Made by a program: the position numbers and the translations under genes
Source: Azolla caroliniana
Lineage: Eukaryota; Polypodiophyta
DNA: 64,000 bases
Assembly: GCA_043228905.1 (NCBI GenBank)
Contig: JBHGNT010000004.1
Span: forward strand, 6,510,001 to 6,574,000
Reading direction: 5' to 3'
In this document: piece after piece, positions 12,101-24,103 of the stretch
How the letters are laid out: each line of letters opens with the position of its first letter
Numbering within the stretch: position 1 is the stretch's first letter
Notes under the pieces: model-generated
Told to the model about the DNA's origin: nothing
The model's database searches: none
The model's input: only the letters and a program-made list of their open reading frames with translations

Positions 12101-14501
12101 ATGGATGTGCCTTCTCCGTTGTTAGTATCACCATTACCATCAAGAACACCATCACCATTACCATCGTCATCACCATCACCAGCTTGGGCCTCAATACAAC
12201 AACAGCAGCAACAACAACAAGGCATAGAGTTAGCTCGCGATCGGATTGATGCCCTCATTGAAGCCATGAAACCTCTAATTCTTCCTTCGTTGGAAGCTAT
12301 GCTTGAGTCTCCGAATCCATCACAATCTCTCTTGCAAGATGATAACCTGGCAACCGAAATTGTTGGCCGTTTGATCAAACCCTCGTCTGGTCATAGCCAT
12401 GATGTTGTATGTCGGTGGCTCTACGACACATTTCAAACCTTTGATCCTGACCTCCAAAATGTCGTCTTGAGGTTGGTGCATCTTATTTGATCCCCAAATT
12501 TGTCTTGATTTAAATTTGACTTCTCCATGAAAAGTTGTGTTTTTAACAAACAATGCATCATTTTAAGATTTCAAATAGAAGTGATTGGATATAGTTCTAT
12601 GTGGAAGTATACACTGATGCAGCATTTTTAGATCTCAAAGATAACTTGCAAGTCAAAAGATGTGTTGATGTGTCGTTAACAGGTGTCAAAACTGGAGATC
12701 ATGACTGAAAAGACTGGTTTACAAACAATGCATCATTGCATAAGTCAGAATTCACTTGTAAGCCAAGTGATCCATTTGTAAATAATGCATCGTATGGTAG
12801 TCATTTAGTAGATGCTTGCTAGCATTTTTTAGCTGTCAGGATTCAGTTCTAAGTGAAAGGATATGTTTTACAAAGAATGCATCATTAGTAGATGGCAGAA
12901 TTTCACTTGTAAGTGAAAGGATACATATGATATGTTTAGAAACAATGCACTGTTTTCCCCCTTCATTGTTTTCTTTTGAATATGCAATCACCATCTAAAC
13001 ACTATCACAGAGAAAGTTATACTATAACGCACATAATTTCACAATAAATAACTATAACCAAAATATGAGAGTGATAACACGGTGAAGCAATTGATGGTCT
13101 TTTTAATAAGATTGACTTTTTTTTCATGATCTAGGTATGTAAGTTATATATTTCAAATATGTTTCCTTAGTTATTCAGCACATTGCTAGTTTTTTCTTGA
13201 TCATTTTGTGTTGGACATAGTGTGTCGTCTATTGGATGCTAGACAACCTTTTGACCTTACACGCGCCTATTGGTTTCTTCAACCTTCTTATCTAGCATAT
13301 GTCACATTACTGTTTTCTTCATTCCTTTTATCTGGCATTTGGATCATGCCTTGGATGTGTTTAGAAATTTGGCAATATTTCATTTCTTTGCCTCCAGAAT
13401 GTAAATAGTGGTGCTCACATTTAGGCTCCCTCTGCTGCACCATGCATGAAAATAATCTTATAATACTGGTCTCTAGATTTTGATTTTTTCTTCTTGATCA
13501 GGTATATGCCAGTATTGTGTGGGGTCTATCTTCCTCGAGTAACCAGACAAGGAGACAAGTCTGTAGCAGGGTTCGAGGCTGTCTTACTTGCTATTTTTGC
13601 ATCCCAGACCAAGTCTAGTCCCATCATTGTCAATATTCCTGATCTTTCTCAAAGTAGTCTTTATCACATTCCTCTAAAAGTTTCTGCTTCTCCATCGGTC
13701 CCTCGACAAGGGCAACTTTCATCATCTTTGGAACCTCAAGACACTATCAAGGCCACAAAGAGAGCATGTGTTATTAGTGTTGCATTAGATCTCTTTTTCT
13801 CAAATATTGCCTCCATGCCAGAGAGATCCAAGATTGAGGCATGCCAATATGCATTAAAATGGGCCAGTCTTTCTTCAGTTGAAAACTCGATGATGCCTAT
13901 TGATGTGGAGACGATTCTCAACTCGACTCACTTCCTTACACTTCCTTCTCCTCTTCAGCATCTTTCAGAAACAGACAGAGTGACACCCTTTCTTGGGAGC
14001 AAAATAAGCACGTCCCGTTCCGGTTCAGCAAGATACGACCATAATCGAAACAAGATCACCGATGTGCGTTCAAGCCTCAAGAGGTTCACTTCTCTTAGGT
14101 TCACGTTTGGAGAGGCTTCACAAGAGAGGATTCCTAGTGAAACACTTGTTGACATCAATACAAAATCAAAGTTAGAACTGCCACTCAAGAAGGAATTGAA
14201 TGATGGCGCCACTGGAGTACCACTTACATGGGAGCTTTTTCGGCCTCTTGTCAAAATTCTTGGCCATTGTTTGTTGGGTCCTCTGAACGCAAAAGAAGTG
14301 AGAAATGCAGCATCAGTGGCCATTAAAGCATTACACTCGAGAGCTTTCCATGATGTACTCCCTGAAGCAATTATCGCCACACGTAGCCTTATGCGGCTAG
14401 ATATGGTAGCTAAAGATGCCACCGTGATTTCAAAAGAACCTTTGTTGTCTGATCCAGGTATGGAGCAACATAATTTGCATATCTTAGTTAGTTCAAGTTA
14501 G
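12101..14501 (+). CDS. HYC: hyccin-family protein (PI4K-alpha complex subunit)
   Basis: Two exons, 12101-12471 and 13502-14501, joined in frame (NVVLRL/RYMPVLCGVYLPRV), 456 aa. The N-terminus is Ser/Pro-rich and followed by an eight-residue glutamine run coded by CAA/CAG. The hyccin (FAM126) domain follows: DRIDALIEAMKPLILPSLEA, CRWLYDTFQTFDPDLQNVVL, PVLCGVYL, and later RACVISVALDLFFSNIASMP and GPLNAKEVRNAASVAIKALH near the end of the fold. Hyccin proteins scaffold phosphatidylinositol 4-kinase III-alpha at the plasma membrane with TTC7 and EFR3-type partners. In Arabidopsis, hyccin homologues are reported in the PI4K-alpha-1 complex. The C-terminal tail is low in similarity. The ATG at 12101 is used because the upstream frame is simple-sequence leader. 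The single 1-kb intron carries a degenerate minisatellite. Confidence 0.88.
12536..12960 (+). repeat. degenerate minisatellite in hyccin intron
   Basis: The motif ACAAACAATGCATCAT recurs in diverged form at about 12545, 12719, 12780, 12868 and 12940. It is usually followed by GAATTCACTTGTAAGTGAAAGG-like sequence. Spacing is irregular (about 60-90 bp), which suggests an old tandem array broken by indels. Confidence 0.6.
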
Positions 14502-16230
14502 AGGAGGTGTGTTTAGGATTCTAGGATTCTCTATTCTTTTATGCTAATTCTTTTATTTGATGTCAACTTGTAATATATAACTTTCTATTGAACAATATTT
14601 TTCGAGATGTCCTTATGAGATTGTTCTAGTTTTCTCCCTCACCTTGCAAACTTGTTTCTTCAGAGATTCACAAACTTGTATATGAAAAAATATGCACAAT
14701 TGACTAGTCTCCTCATCTATGTCCCAATGATCCGTCTCACATCAAAGAGAGGAGAGAATGTGAGATTCTAGGGAAGGAGATCATCAACTATGCATATTCT
14801 GCCCTAAACAAGTTTGTGAGCCTTGAGTATCACACCTTGTTACAATACTCTACCTCAGACCACATTTGAGTTTTCTTTCCACACATTGTCAATCTGGTTC
14901 AATCACTATGCACGTTTTTCTCACGAAATCATGATGTGGGCTCTCAATTGTGAGACTTATTAGTAAAATTCTTGAACATGGAGTCACAACTCAACTCTAC
15001 ATATCATGAAAAGTTTCACTTCTGGCCAATATGTCATATTTAACCTTTGAAAACATTAATTCTCTCTCTCTCTCTCTCTCTCATATATAGTATTCATCCT
15101 TACCTCATTACTAACATGAGTATCAACTCTCGTAGATCCCTAACACCTAGAAGGTTGAGCTCAAATGTGTATGCCTTATTCATACATCAATAAAACTTTT
15201 GTACTTAGGTCTCATGGGTCAATATTGACCTCTCTCTCTCTGTCTGCATATGGAATCAAAATTAGCCAAATATAAAGACATATAAGGTATGCAAGGAAAG
15301 GCTAGTATAGGATGAATATCACTTGCTTTTTACATGTTCTTCATATAGTGCAATTTGTGAAAGCTAAGATGATATATTAAGAGGGGGTGATGACTTGAGT
15401 ATCACAGTAAAGAGAACACCTAGAAGGTTGAGCTCATATGTGTATGCCTTATTCACACGTCGAGACTTGGTGCTTCAAAGCATAGTATGAACCATATGTG
15501 CATTCGCATTCGCATTCGTGAATGCTTCAATCATTCGAGTATGGTAAGCACCCTCAAAGAATGGTAAATACCATGCTTTTGGATTAACTATTTATTATGA
15601 AAATAAACCTAAAAAAGGGAAAAAAAAACTTTTAAAAAGGGGGGGAAAAAAAAAACACAAGAATGTTTAAATAACATTTGCATTCGTTTTCCAATGTAGG
15701 AAAACAAATGTTATGCTAGACGAACATGAATTTTACATACTATGCTTCAAAGTATGAATATCCCTTCTTAGGAAGGAGATGCACATCAAGATCACTTTTG
15801 TACTTAGGTCATATGGGTCATTATTGGCCTCTCTATGGACGCTAAACAATATCTATCTGATATCCATCTCTCTCTCTCTCAAACAAGTACTATTTTACAC
15901 AATCTATTGACCAAGCCAACCCTTATGTAAACAATCCAATGAAAGTCCCATGAAATGTAGAAATATGCTTCTCTTGTAATAAATAGGTAAGTTCCACAAT
16001 TGAGCTATTCTAAGTCAAATAACTTTCTAGGACATCACGGAAGTTGTAGAAAGTGATAGACAATTTATATAAAAAATATTATCCACACCATATGCACATT
16101 GCATAGTCAAATCAATTTTATATCCCCAAATGCACCAAACTCTTATCTATTGAATGAAATAAAACACGATTTATAAAAATGTGGCCTTTATTTAGCACAT
16201 AACAATACACCTTATTTTAAAATTCACCAT
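14502..16230. other. intergenic, duplicated short segments
   Basis: Begins with the hyccin 3' UTR. A roughly 45-bp segment beginning CACCTAGAAGGTTGAGCTCA occurs near 15147 and 15418. A second segment, CTTTTGTACTTAGGTC, occurs near 15196 and 15798. CT microsatellites lie at 15061-15081, 15229-15240 and 15868-15880. No coding frame is recognised. Confidence 0.5.
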
Positions 16231-16425
16231 GACTGCAAGGTTCAAGCTTGAGCTTCCTTAACTAATTTGAGCTCAATTCAATCGACTTGAGCCTTGCCAA
16301 ACCAATTTAGGGATCAATTTGGTTCAAGTTCGAAAATTCCTAAACTGATTAAATCTTAAACAGTTTGGCTAGGACAAGGCCAAACTAGTTAAGCCGAAAC
16401 CAAATTGTTGTTGATTCCTAATAGG
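16231..16425. mobile_element. degenerate copy of the hAT-like family
   Basis: Contains the same kind of text as the intact copy 90 bp downstream: CAAGCTTGAGC, GAGCTCAATT, GGTTCAAGTT, AACCAAATTGTTGTTGATTCC. The right terminus TTGTTGATTCCTA at about 16422 matches the TIR of the 16514 element. The left end is unclear, and I see no convincing target duplication. Confidence 0.45.
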
Positions 16426-16513
16426 CTCCCTTAATAACAATGCACTCCCTACAAATCAATACATTTAGAAGAGAAGAAAAATCAACCTCACTTGCCAGGT
16501 TCACAACTAATAG

Positions 16514-16782
16514 TAGGAATCAACAATGGCTTGGCTCAAGCTTGAACTGAGTTGTTAAATTGTTTTTAAACTGTTTGGTAGTTTGGTTCGGTTTAGTTTA
16601 GGCTTGAGCAGCCTTAACCTGTTTGAGCTCGGTTTGGGATGGCCCAAGCCGAGCCGAGCTGATTTGGGCCAAACTGGTTAACGCTTAATCAACTTGGCTA
16701 AACCGGTTTAGGAACTGGTTTGGTTCAAGTTTTGGAAACTCCCAAACCGGTTAAGACGGAACCGAACTGTTGTTGATTCCTA
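16514..16782. mobile_element. hAT-like MITE with TIRs and 8-bp target duplication
   Basis: 269 bp. The left end TAGGAATCAACAA and the right end TTGTTGATTCCTA are perfect 13-bp inverted repeats. The flanking 8-mers are ACTAATAG (16506-16513) and ACTTATAG (16783-16790), a 7-of-8 match. An 8-bp duplication and a TAG...CTA terminus are typical of hAT transposons. The interior is rich in CGGTTTGG and GAGCTCG motifs and has no coding capacity, so it is non-autonomous. Confidence 0.8.
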
Positions 16783-17689
16783 ACTTATAGGGTAAATGTT
16801 GGGCTAGATATTTTGGCTCATCGATATCAACGTGGAGGTAGAACTCTGTCAGTTCATAGACATGTCTTGGTGTCGTGTACACACGTATTGCTCTTTCAGG
16901 ATAAAGGACTATTGTATGCACAATGGCCAATGATAAAAAGAGGAGGATTTTCCCCAAAAGTAATTGGGTGTACCTCAAAGGTACACTATTCGTTGCGAAT
17001 GAAGATTGTTTCCCATCACAACATTATAAAGGTCTTTAGGTCGTCTTCTTGATCTTTAATATTTAGGCTACTCTCTCTCTCTCATTTTTTGTAAAAGCAC
17101 ACAATTAAATTAAGAGTATGTAAAACCCTTTTGTAACAATTTAGTAGTATTGTCTATCTACCTATGTAGCATTGAGGAAATGATACCATATGCTCTAACA
17201 TCCAAAATTTCCACACGAGAATGCCTTTCAACTTCTTTACATAGGCTTCCACCCAAGCATTACGCATATTCCAATTGTGCTGTAGTCCCCAATATCATAA
17301 AAACAAGAAAAATACTTCCAACTCGTCATTTGAACCGTTTTGAACATACTACACAAAAACCTATTGTTGAGATCTCAAACAATAACTCAACAATAGGTTA
17401 AAACTTGCCAAATCTCTAATAATTACTTTTTATTGTATGTACTATAAGGCATTTAACGGACCTATGTGTATTGCCCTCCAATGGAATGGTGCAAAAGAAG
17501 CACATACCTACAATGGCAAATGGGATTGCCAATCACATTGCAATATTGGCACCACCTTGCATTTGACTAACGTACATTCCACACATTTTCTAATTTATGT
17601 GATAGCCAAGAATAATGATGACATTGTATGATGGTAAAATATATTTGTGGCGACCTGTAACAAGCGTGTGTCATCCTTTAATCGTTAAT

Positions 17690-18420
17690 TAAGCCAAGGC
17701 ACACCATTTGTTTCCATCTCCCAAATAAATCCATAATATGGGGGAATTGTCAAATTCCGACAACCTTTGAGATTCATTATCAACCACATTCCCCAAGTCT
17801 ACAACCCCCCATCGAAATAAATGATTGAACTGAGATCTCCACTTCTCTTTTCCATGCCAATGCAACAATGGAGAAGAAATGAGCAATTTATTTTGTAATG
17901 AATTATATAGTTCCCAATTACTTGATGGTGCCCACTCAAAAAAAGTTAAGGCATCTTACCATGACCTTACCAATTGTTGCACACATACATAATGTTGAAT
18001 CTTTAGAGAAATACATCCATTGACAAATGGCCACCACGATGCTTGAATCTTAATTTTCACATGCACCAATCATTCATGCTCAATAAAATATTACATCATA
18101 GATATCCATGGTTGATCTTGGTGACACATATCTCGTACTATTGCAAATTGATAAGGCATCAAATATTTGCATTCTCAAACTCGATATTTGCACACCACCT
18201 AACCTTCCGGAAGTAACCAAATGATCCCATATGTTTTCTCCCTTCCACCACATCATGAACCAAATAGGTTGCAACAATGTTTGTAATGCCTTCTTAGTTA
18301 AAGGGCACAAAGGTAAAAAATATGATAGCATTTAGTATCATGATACATTGCATCACTTTGAGTCGTACATTAAATGAGCATAATTGAGACTTCCAATACA
18401 TAAAATTGTCCTTCAATTTA
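17690..18420 (-). pseudogene. decayed LINE-type reverse transcriptase 3' region
   Basis: Minus-strand fragments at 18080-18331 and 17689-17886 lie in different frames. The first includes WFMMWWKGENIWDHLV and LGGVQISSLRMQIFDALSI, resembling the region after the reverse transcriptase domain of plant LINEs (FLW...W....GGLGI.SL...N.AL). The second includes LHWHGKEKWRSQF and FDNSPILWIYLGDGNKW. Text between them resembles the relic at 6300-7400. The frame changes and stops show that it is dead. Confidence 0.55.
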
Positions 18421-18999
18421 CGATCAATCTAGTCAATCACTTGAACATACGCAACATCAATCCCCAATGGATAATCTAAATGTGGATAAATTGATCATCA
18501 TGTAACCCCTGACCCCTTGCATCTCAAACATTTCATTGTCATATCATAAGGAAGAAGGTGATGTGCAACTATGCCTCATTATTATCGTAATTATTTGCAT
18601 ACATGATTAACATGTTGTCATTGGTGAAGAAAAAGAGAAGGAAAGTGAACAATGACTACAATGGGTTTATAGGAACCGAAATCCTAAAAATAGTTGTGAT
18701 CTATGTATTGGGTTATTAATGTGTCACGAGGCAGCGATGGAGTAAGGTCTATTGGGGCATGGTCATCGTAGTTCTTAGCTCCTCGTCTTCTCCATTGGAA
18801 GTGAAGTACAGATGAGAGTGGCAAATGGGGTTTCTAACATGATGTATGAGCTCTAACAACTCTCAAAGTTGTGTTTGATGAAGTGGCAATTATGGAGATG
18901 AGTGACACAAGCTAGTATTAATTTTCAATTTGGAAGCATTGGGAGAGTAAATAATTCAACCAAAAACCCAAAAAATATCTTACACTTCTGGATTTTGTT

Positions 19000-20070
19000 T
19001 ACAAGGTGTTGGCCAAGGCCCAACACATGGCACAATTTAAGTAAGAGAGAGAAGAGAAATCAGAAAGGGGATCACATGTAGGTGGAGAAATGATGCATAT
19101 GCTCATATGTACATGCCAATTGTGTGGAACCCACTAATTAGAGATGTGGATGGGCTCATGATAGGAACAAAAGCAGGCTTCAAATGGGCCGACTTAATCA
19201 ATGTCCAAGGGAATGCATTAGTGGAGTGGACGAGATTTCTGTCCTATGATGTGAGCACTCAAAAGGCTAAAGTATGGAGAATAAGCAGGGGTAAAGGCAT
19301 GCTCAAGAGAATTACATATGCCATTGCATGCAACAGACATACCTTGGAAGAGTAAGATATAATTACCTCTGAAATTGTGTGGATAGGACATATAGATGTT
19401 GAGAATTGTTTAATTGGAATTAAGGGAATGAAATCAGAATCCAATGAGGCATGCTACTACAAAATAGAGCACGGAATGGCAAAAGGTGAGCAACCAACCT
19501 ATGAAAGCGAAAGACCGATTAGGCTGATTGCAAAAAAGGGAAAGGATATGATTATTGACCCTAAACCAAGGGAGATCACACTGACGACAGTGTGTTGGCC
19601 AATAGAAGGGCATTTAGATCAGCTATCATGGGGCCTAGTGATGTATTTCTGGAGAACTCAAAGACGAACTGAGGGGGCAAAGTTGGTTCAATTTTTCAGG
19701 TACAACACGAAAATTGGGAGGTAGATTATTCTAGAACAAGAACACGACAAGATTGCAACAAACAAATTTTTGATATAGGAGGGCATAAGTGAAAGGAGAC
19801 TAGATAAATTCTAGAAAATGATATGGCATGACAATAATGACTGCAAGATAATGATGTGTTTATGGCTTATTGTGCATAGAGCCTTTCCGGTAGGGACGTG
19901 GGGTAAAGGCCCCAATGTAGACCCTAGATGTACTACATGTGGACAATTAGAAAGCATTTCTCATTCTTTATGGGAATGTCACGAGGCAGCGGCTGTATGG
20001 GGAAGGGCATTACGTTTGCTTTGCCATACCTCTAGTTCGTTCACCCTCAACTGGGGACATGTCTCACAGA
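19000..20070 (+). pseudogene. decayed LINE-type ORF with reverse-transcriptase zinc-binding end
   Basis: Three open stretches (19107-19355, 19377-19724, 19818-20105) are all in one frame, separated by a few stop codons across about 1 kb. That is more openness than chance allows in AT-rich DNA. The last stretch contains HRAFPVGTWGKGPNVDPRCT followed by CGQLESISHSLWECHEAAA and VWGRALRLL, a good match to the CxxC...H..C zinc-binding module (zf-RVT) at the end of plant LINE polyproteins. The earlier part (WRISRGKGMLKRITYAIACN, VCWPIEGHLDQLSWGLVMYF) is not recognised. Confidence 0.6.
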
Positions 20071-20139
20071 CACACCAACCACGGACTACTACGGAGCACG
20101 GATGACGAAGCTACGACCGATAAGTATTTATACAAGTTC

Positions 20140-20280
20140 TGAGATTGAGTATCTCTAGAATATACCTGACAAATATCTCTAGAATATACCCGTCTAGAAT
20201 ACACCATAAGAATATTTCTAGAATACACTAAAGGCTCTAAAATATTCTAGAATATACAATACTCTATTATATACAAATAC
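20140..20280. repeat. TCTAGAATATAC short repeats
   Basis: The 12-mer TCTAGAATATAC and close variants occur about six times between 20150 and 20262, partly in tandem. They directly follow the LINE-like relic. Confidence 0.6.
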
Positions 20281-20289
20281 ATGCTCATA

Positions 20290-20480
20290 TCCAGATGGTT
20301 GAGCATGACGTCTTGTAGATGTGAGGTTGTAGGTTCAATCCTCACTAACTACGTATTTGATGTCATTGTGTCGTGTCATTGTGTCGTGACTAAATGTTTA
20401 CTAGAATTGTCTTGAGGATGATGTGATGAACTACGTAATTGATGTCATTGTGTCGTGACTACATGCTTACTGGAACTGTC
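20290..20480 (+). repeat. possible tRNA-derived SINE head and duplicated segment
   Basis: TGGTTGAGCATG at 20296 resembles a polymerase III A box and GGTTCAATCC at 20332 resembles a B box, 36 bp apart as in tRNA-derived SINEs. Downstream the segment GATGTCATTGTGTCGTGACT recurs (about 20360 and 20441), each time followed by ACTGTCTTGAGGATGATGTG-like sequence. No tRNA can be folded convincingly, so this is not a functional tRNA gene. Confidence 0.35.
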
Positions 20481-20731
20481 TTGAGGATGATGTGACGAAA
20501 TACGATAGCACATGCAAAGCTATGTACAAAGGGGAGAATGGAACTGTTCAACTTATCATTAACAATAATGTACTTGCAGTTATTGAGCAGAAGCAAAAAT
20601 TTGGAGATCTATGGACGTTGCTTGCACTTATTACCATATGGACGACAAGTGTGTACCAAGGTATTTTCAACAAACAAACGCTCTCCAGCTGAATTGATTC
20701 AGCTAACATGACACACACTAATAACTATATT

Positions 20732-21000
20732 GAGAGCTCAATATGAGCAGATTGATGGTACTGATGATGCTTCAAAATTAATGAGGTTGAATTTCAAAAA
20801 ACGTTGGTGTACTACACCAATGGTCACAACAAATGGAATGGATATACGATGGTAGTATATTGTACTGAGAGCTCAATATGAACAGATTGATGGTACTGAT
20901 GATGTTCACAATTAATGAGGTTGTATTTCAAAAAACATTGGTGTACTACACCAATGGCCACAACAAATGGAATGGATATACGATGACAGTATGTAGTACC
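20732..21000 (+). repeat. 135-bp tandem duplication
   Basis: Two near-identical units start at 20732 and 20867 with GAGAGCTCAATATGA. They share TTGATGGTACTGATGATG and TTGGTGTACTACACCAATGG. The latter contains a short perfect palindrome, TTGGTGTA/TACACCAA. No gene is recognised. Confidence 0.85.
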
Positions 21001-21920
21001 CAGATGGTTGTTCCCCCCTCTCATTGGTTGAAAGAGGGGTGTGAACAAGATGTCTTGTGAGATATTGAATGCAGGTGATGCGTATAAAAGGTTGGCTAGA
21101 GACACATCCGAAAGTGTAATATAAATAAGTGAGATCACTCATGAATGATAGGATAGTTTAGGCAAGGCCTACCCGGGAAAAGGATCGGAGTTGTGTATAT
21201 TTTAACTAATGGAGTTATTCTTTTTTGGAAAAATATAAATAAAGGGGCATCATGATAATCTACAACAATGAAAATATTTCTCTTTGTTGCCTCCTCCGGC
21301 TTTTAAAAAAGATTTATAGACGACAGCTAGCTACATCCACAACCTGCCCTTTCTTAAAGAAATAATTTTTCTTTCCTACTTAATTCTATTTATAGAGGAC
21401 ACTAATTGATCCCATAATAACTCTTACCAAAGGGAAATCCTAAAGGCTATATATTTCCAAATCTCCCAAAAATGCCCTTTTGTATCTTATATTTATGGTA
21501 CATCCACGTCCTCCCCTTTCTCAAAGAAATATTTTTTCTTCCTTGCATAATTCTGCTTACAAATGGCACAAGTGTCATGCACTAATTGATCCCATCATAA
21601 CTATACCAAAGAGAAATCATTGATGCTATATTTTGAAATTTCCCAAAAATGCCCTTTTATCGGGTTTCTTGTTCATTTTTACCATACTTACAAGTTACAT
21701 CTATATTTAACACTAATATCTTATGCTTGATTATGAAATGACCTAATTTTAATTTTTAGTTAGAAAACAATGGAGAATCCAAGTTTTGAATACTCAAACC
21801 ATGACACGTTCTTTGCACTAGTTATTTATAACATCATTCAAGATGTTAAGGTCAAGTTCTAAGTTCTTCTATATTGAAAAGATGGACAAAATTCCACTAA
21901 CCCGAGGTTGGAAAACAACT

Positions 21921-22320
21921 TAAATAACCTACAATTTGATACGTCAAGAATGATGCCCATATCACAACACATTGAGATGAGGTGGAGAAAAAGTAAGTGT
22001 TGACAATAGTATATTGTAGCTTTCCATGTTCAAATAATATGTTTGGCTCATATTTGTGTGTGTGTGTGTGTGTGTGTGTTTAAATAACATACAATGTGAT
22101 ACATCAACCATGATGCCTATCTCAAAACATATGAGTTGGGGAAAAAGTATGTGTTGTCGACAGTATATTGTGTAGCTTTCCATGTTCAAATAATATTTTT
22201 TGCTCATATATATATATATATATGTATGTATGTATGTATGTATATATGTGTATATACATACATACATACATGTATATGTATATCTATATACACACACACA
22301 TATATATACAAACACTTATA
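21921..22320. repeat. 160-bp tandem duplication with microsatellites after each unit
   Basis: Units start at 21921 and 22081 (TAAATAAC.TACAAT.TGATAC). Both run to TAGCTTTCCATGTTCAAATAAT and GCTCATAT. The first is followed by (GT)n at 22058-22079; the second by (AT)n, (GTAT)n and (CATA)n at 22207-22310. Confidence 0.85.
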
Positions 22321-23799
22321 ATGATAGATTTAAACTAAATCATACTAAAATTCCGAGGACCTGGATAGTTTGCTTCTTGTGATTCGAAAGAAATATCAAT
22401 AACAATAACTTTGGTAGAATCTTATAGTGAAACGGCATCGTAAATATACGATATGACATTGTATTTCATGAAGAACATATTTAGAAATCTAATGAATTGG
22501 GTGTTTGGTTTGCACTACGTGAAAGAGGTTGCAAGGAAGGAGGCTATGAATGACAAATCATTTGTTTTCATGTGATAGAAATGCAACAAGGGAAAGTTGA
22601 GGAAATTGTAATGCCAACAACATGTGGATAATTATATGGATAAGTATTGACTTTCTAAAAGCGTTGCGCTCATTTTCGTTGTTGTGTCACTTCTTTAGAA
22701 TAAAATCGCAAATGTGCATGAACTCAAACAACTAGTGTTTTTGCTCTTTGTATTGTGGATTATGAAGAATTTTTTGAATGGTGACAACATCAAATCCTTT
22801 GTCGAGTCAAACTCACACCCATCACGTTGCAAAGCATGTTCTTTATGAATATGCAACATGTTTCTACATTGGAAATTTGAATTTATCATTTTATTTTTTT
22901 AAAATCTTGTATGCATAAGCTATCATCTATTAGGCAATGCTTTCACATTTTACTTCCATAACCTCAATGGATAAGGATATATCTTCCCTCTTTAAGACTT
23001 GAAATAGAATAACTCCTCTTATAATAAATGACCCAATGTCATAAATTGATGAGAGAGGTAGAGAGAAATGAAATTAGAGCCTACTCTTTAAACTTCAATC
23101 TATGAGATCATGAAAAGCCTATTGTTTAAAGAACATTACATTTGTATCCTCCAACTCTACCTCAATTTACATTTTGATGTTTAGATTTGGGGCCTTATAT
23201 TCAAGTATCTTAAAAATTGCATACTTGTATTATGTATATGAAAGTCAGAAAGATCAAAAGACTAACGAAGGAATCCTAGCTAATACAATTTGGTCTGATC
23301 ATTGTACACATAGGACACAATCCAATAACATGTGCCTCATTCCCCAACACACTTGATCACTTACCGAACAAAGCCAAGGTCATGTGGGAATTCTCCATTT
23401 CGTTAACCAAGCATGTGTGTGTGCATACGCACGTGTGCCATATTCATGGTTAAAGCGTGAAAACAATGCTCTAGCTTGTCATAGAGAAATTTGTACACAA
23501 GAAATCCTCTCACATTCTCCTCCTAGTAGCATATATCGTGAGTGTGTGTGATTGTTTGAGTGCATGGAGTATTATTTTTTGTGTTCCACTTTCACCAAAT
23601 ATTCCATGGTAAACCGTAGCATGGCTCCCAAATTTCGCATCGTAATAGGATGAACGATGTGCAGTTGTGTCAGTAATATCTACATATGTGCCACTATTCT
23701 GCAACTGAAGACAAAAGGGGGTCATGGGTTCAACCCCTACATTCTAGAATCCACCGTGGGATCTAGTGAATTAAGAGCTATGTATGAAGTATGTAATAG

Positions 23800-23881
23800 A
23801 GATGTGAGAAAATTAGGTTTCAAACCCATAACATAGTGTGGTTGTAGTGTAACAACTTACCACTAAGGTAAGCTAATTACG
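23800..23881 (-). repeat. possible tRNA-derived SINE
   Basis: On the minus strand, TAGTGGTAAG (A-box-like, at 23856-23865) is followed by GGTTTGAAACC (B-box-like, at 23816-23826). This is the layout of plant tRNA-derived SINE heads. A GGGTTCAACCCC stretch on the plus strand at about 23726-23737 may belong to a neighbouring related element. No cloverleaf is evident. Confidence 0.35.
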
Positions 23882-23892
23882 ATAAAAGAGAC

Positions 23893-23960
23893 AAAGAAAG
23901 AAAGAAAGATATATTAACGTCTTCTAAGACCAAAATTGGCCCATGAGACAATTGGTTTAC
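23893..23960 (-). mobile_element. 3' end of a LINE family, heavily truncated copy
   Basis: The plus strand reads AAAGAAAGAAAGA, then ATATTAACGTCTTCTAAGACC. The same junction opens the larger copies at 32311 and 61701. Those copies code on the minus strand, so this is their 3' end with a TTTC simple-repeat tail. Only a few tens of bases remain. Confidence 0.55.
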
Positions 23961-24103
23961 AACAAAAATGGGGTATTTACCCATTCATCGAAAGTAAAAA
24001 ATAAAAATAACACGGGGTATTTACCCATTCATAGAGAGAGAGAGAGAGAGAGACGGGAGGTCATTGGTCGGTGACATTCGGAGCCACAGGGACAAGCAGC
24101 TAG

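Noticed and set aside
20296-20345. Functional tRNA gene
   Set aside because: A- and B-box-like motifs are present but no acceptor stem or anticodon arm can be paired.
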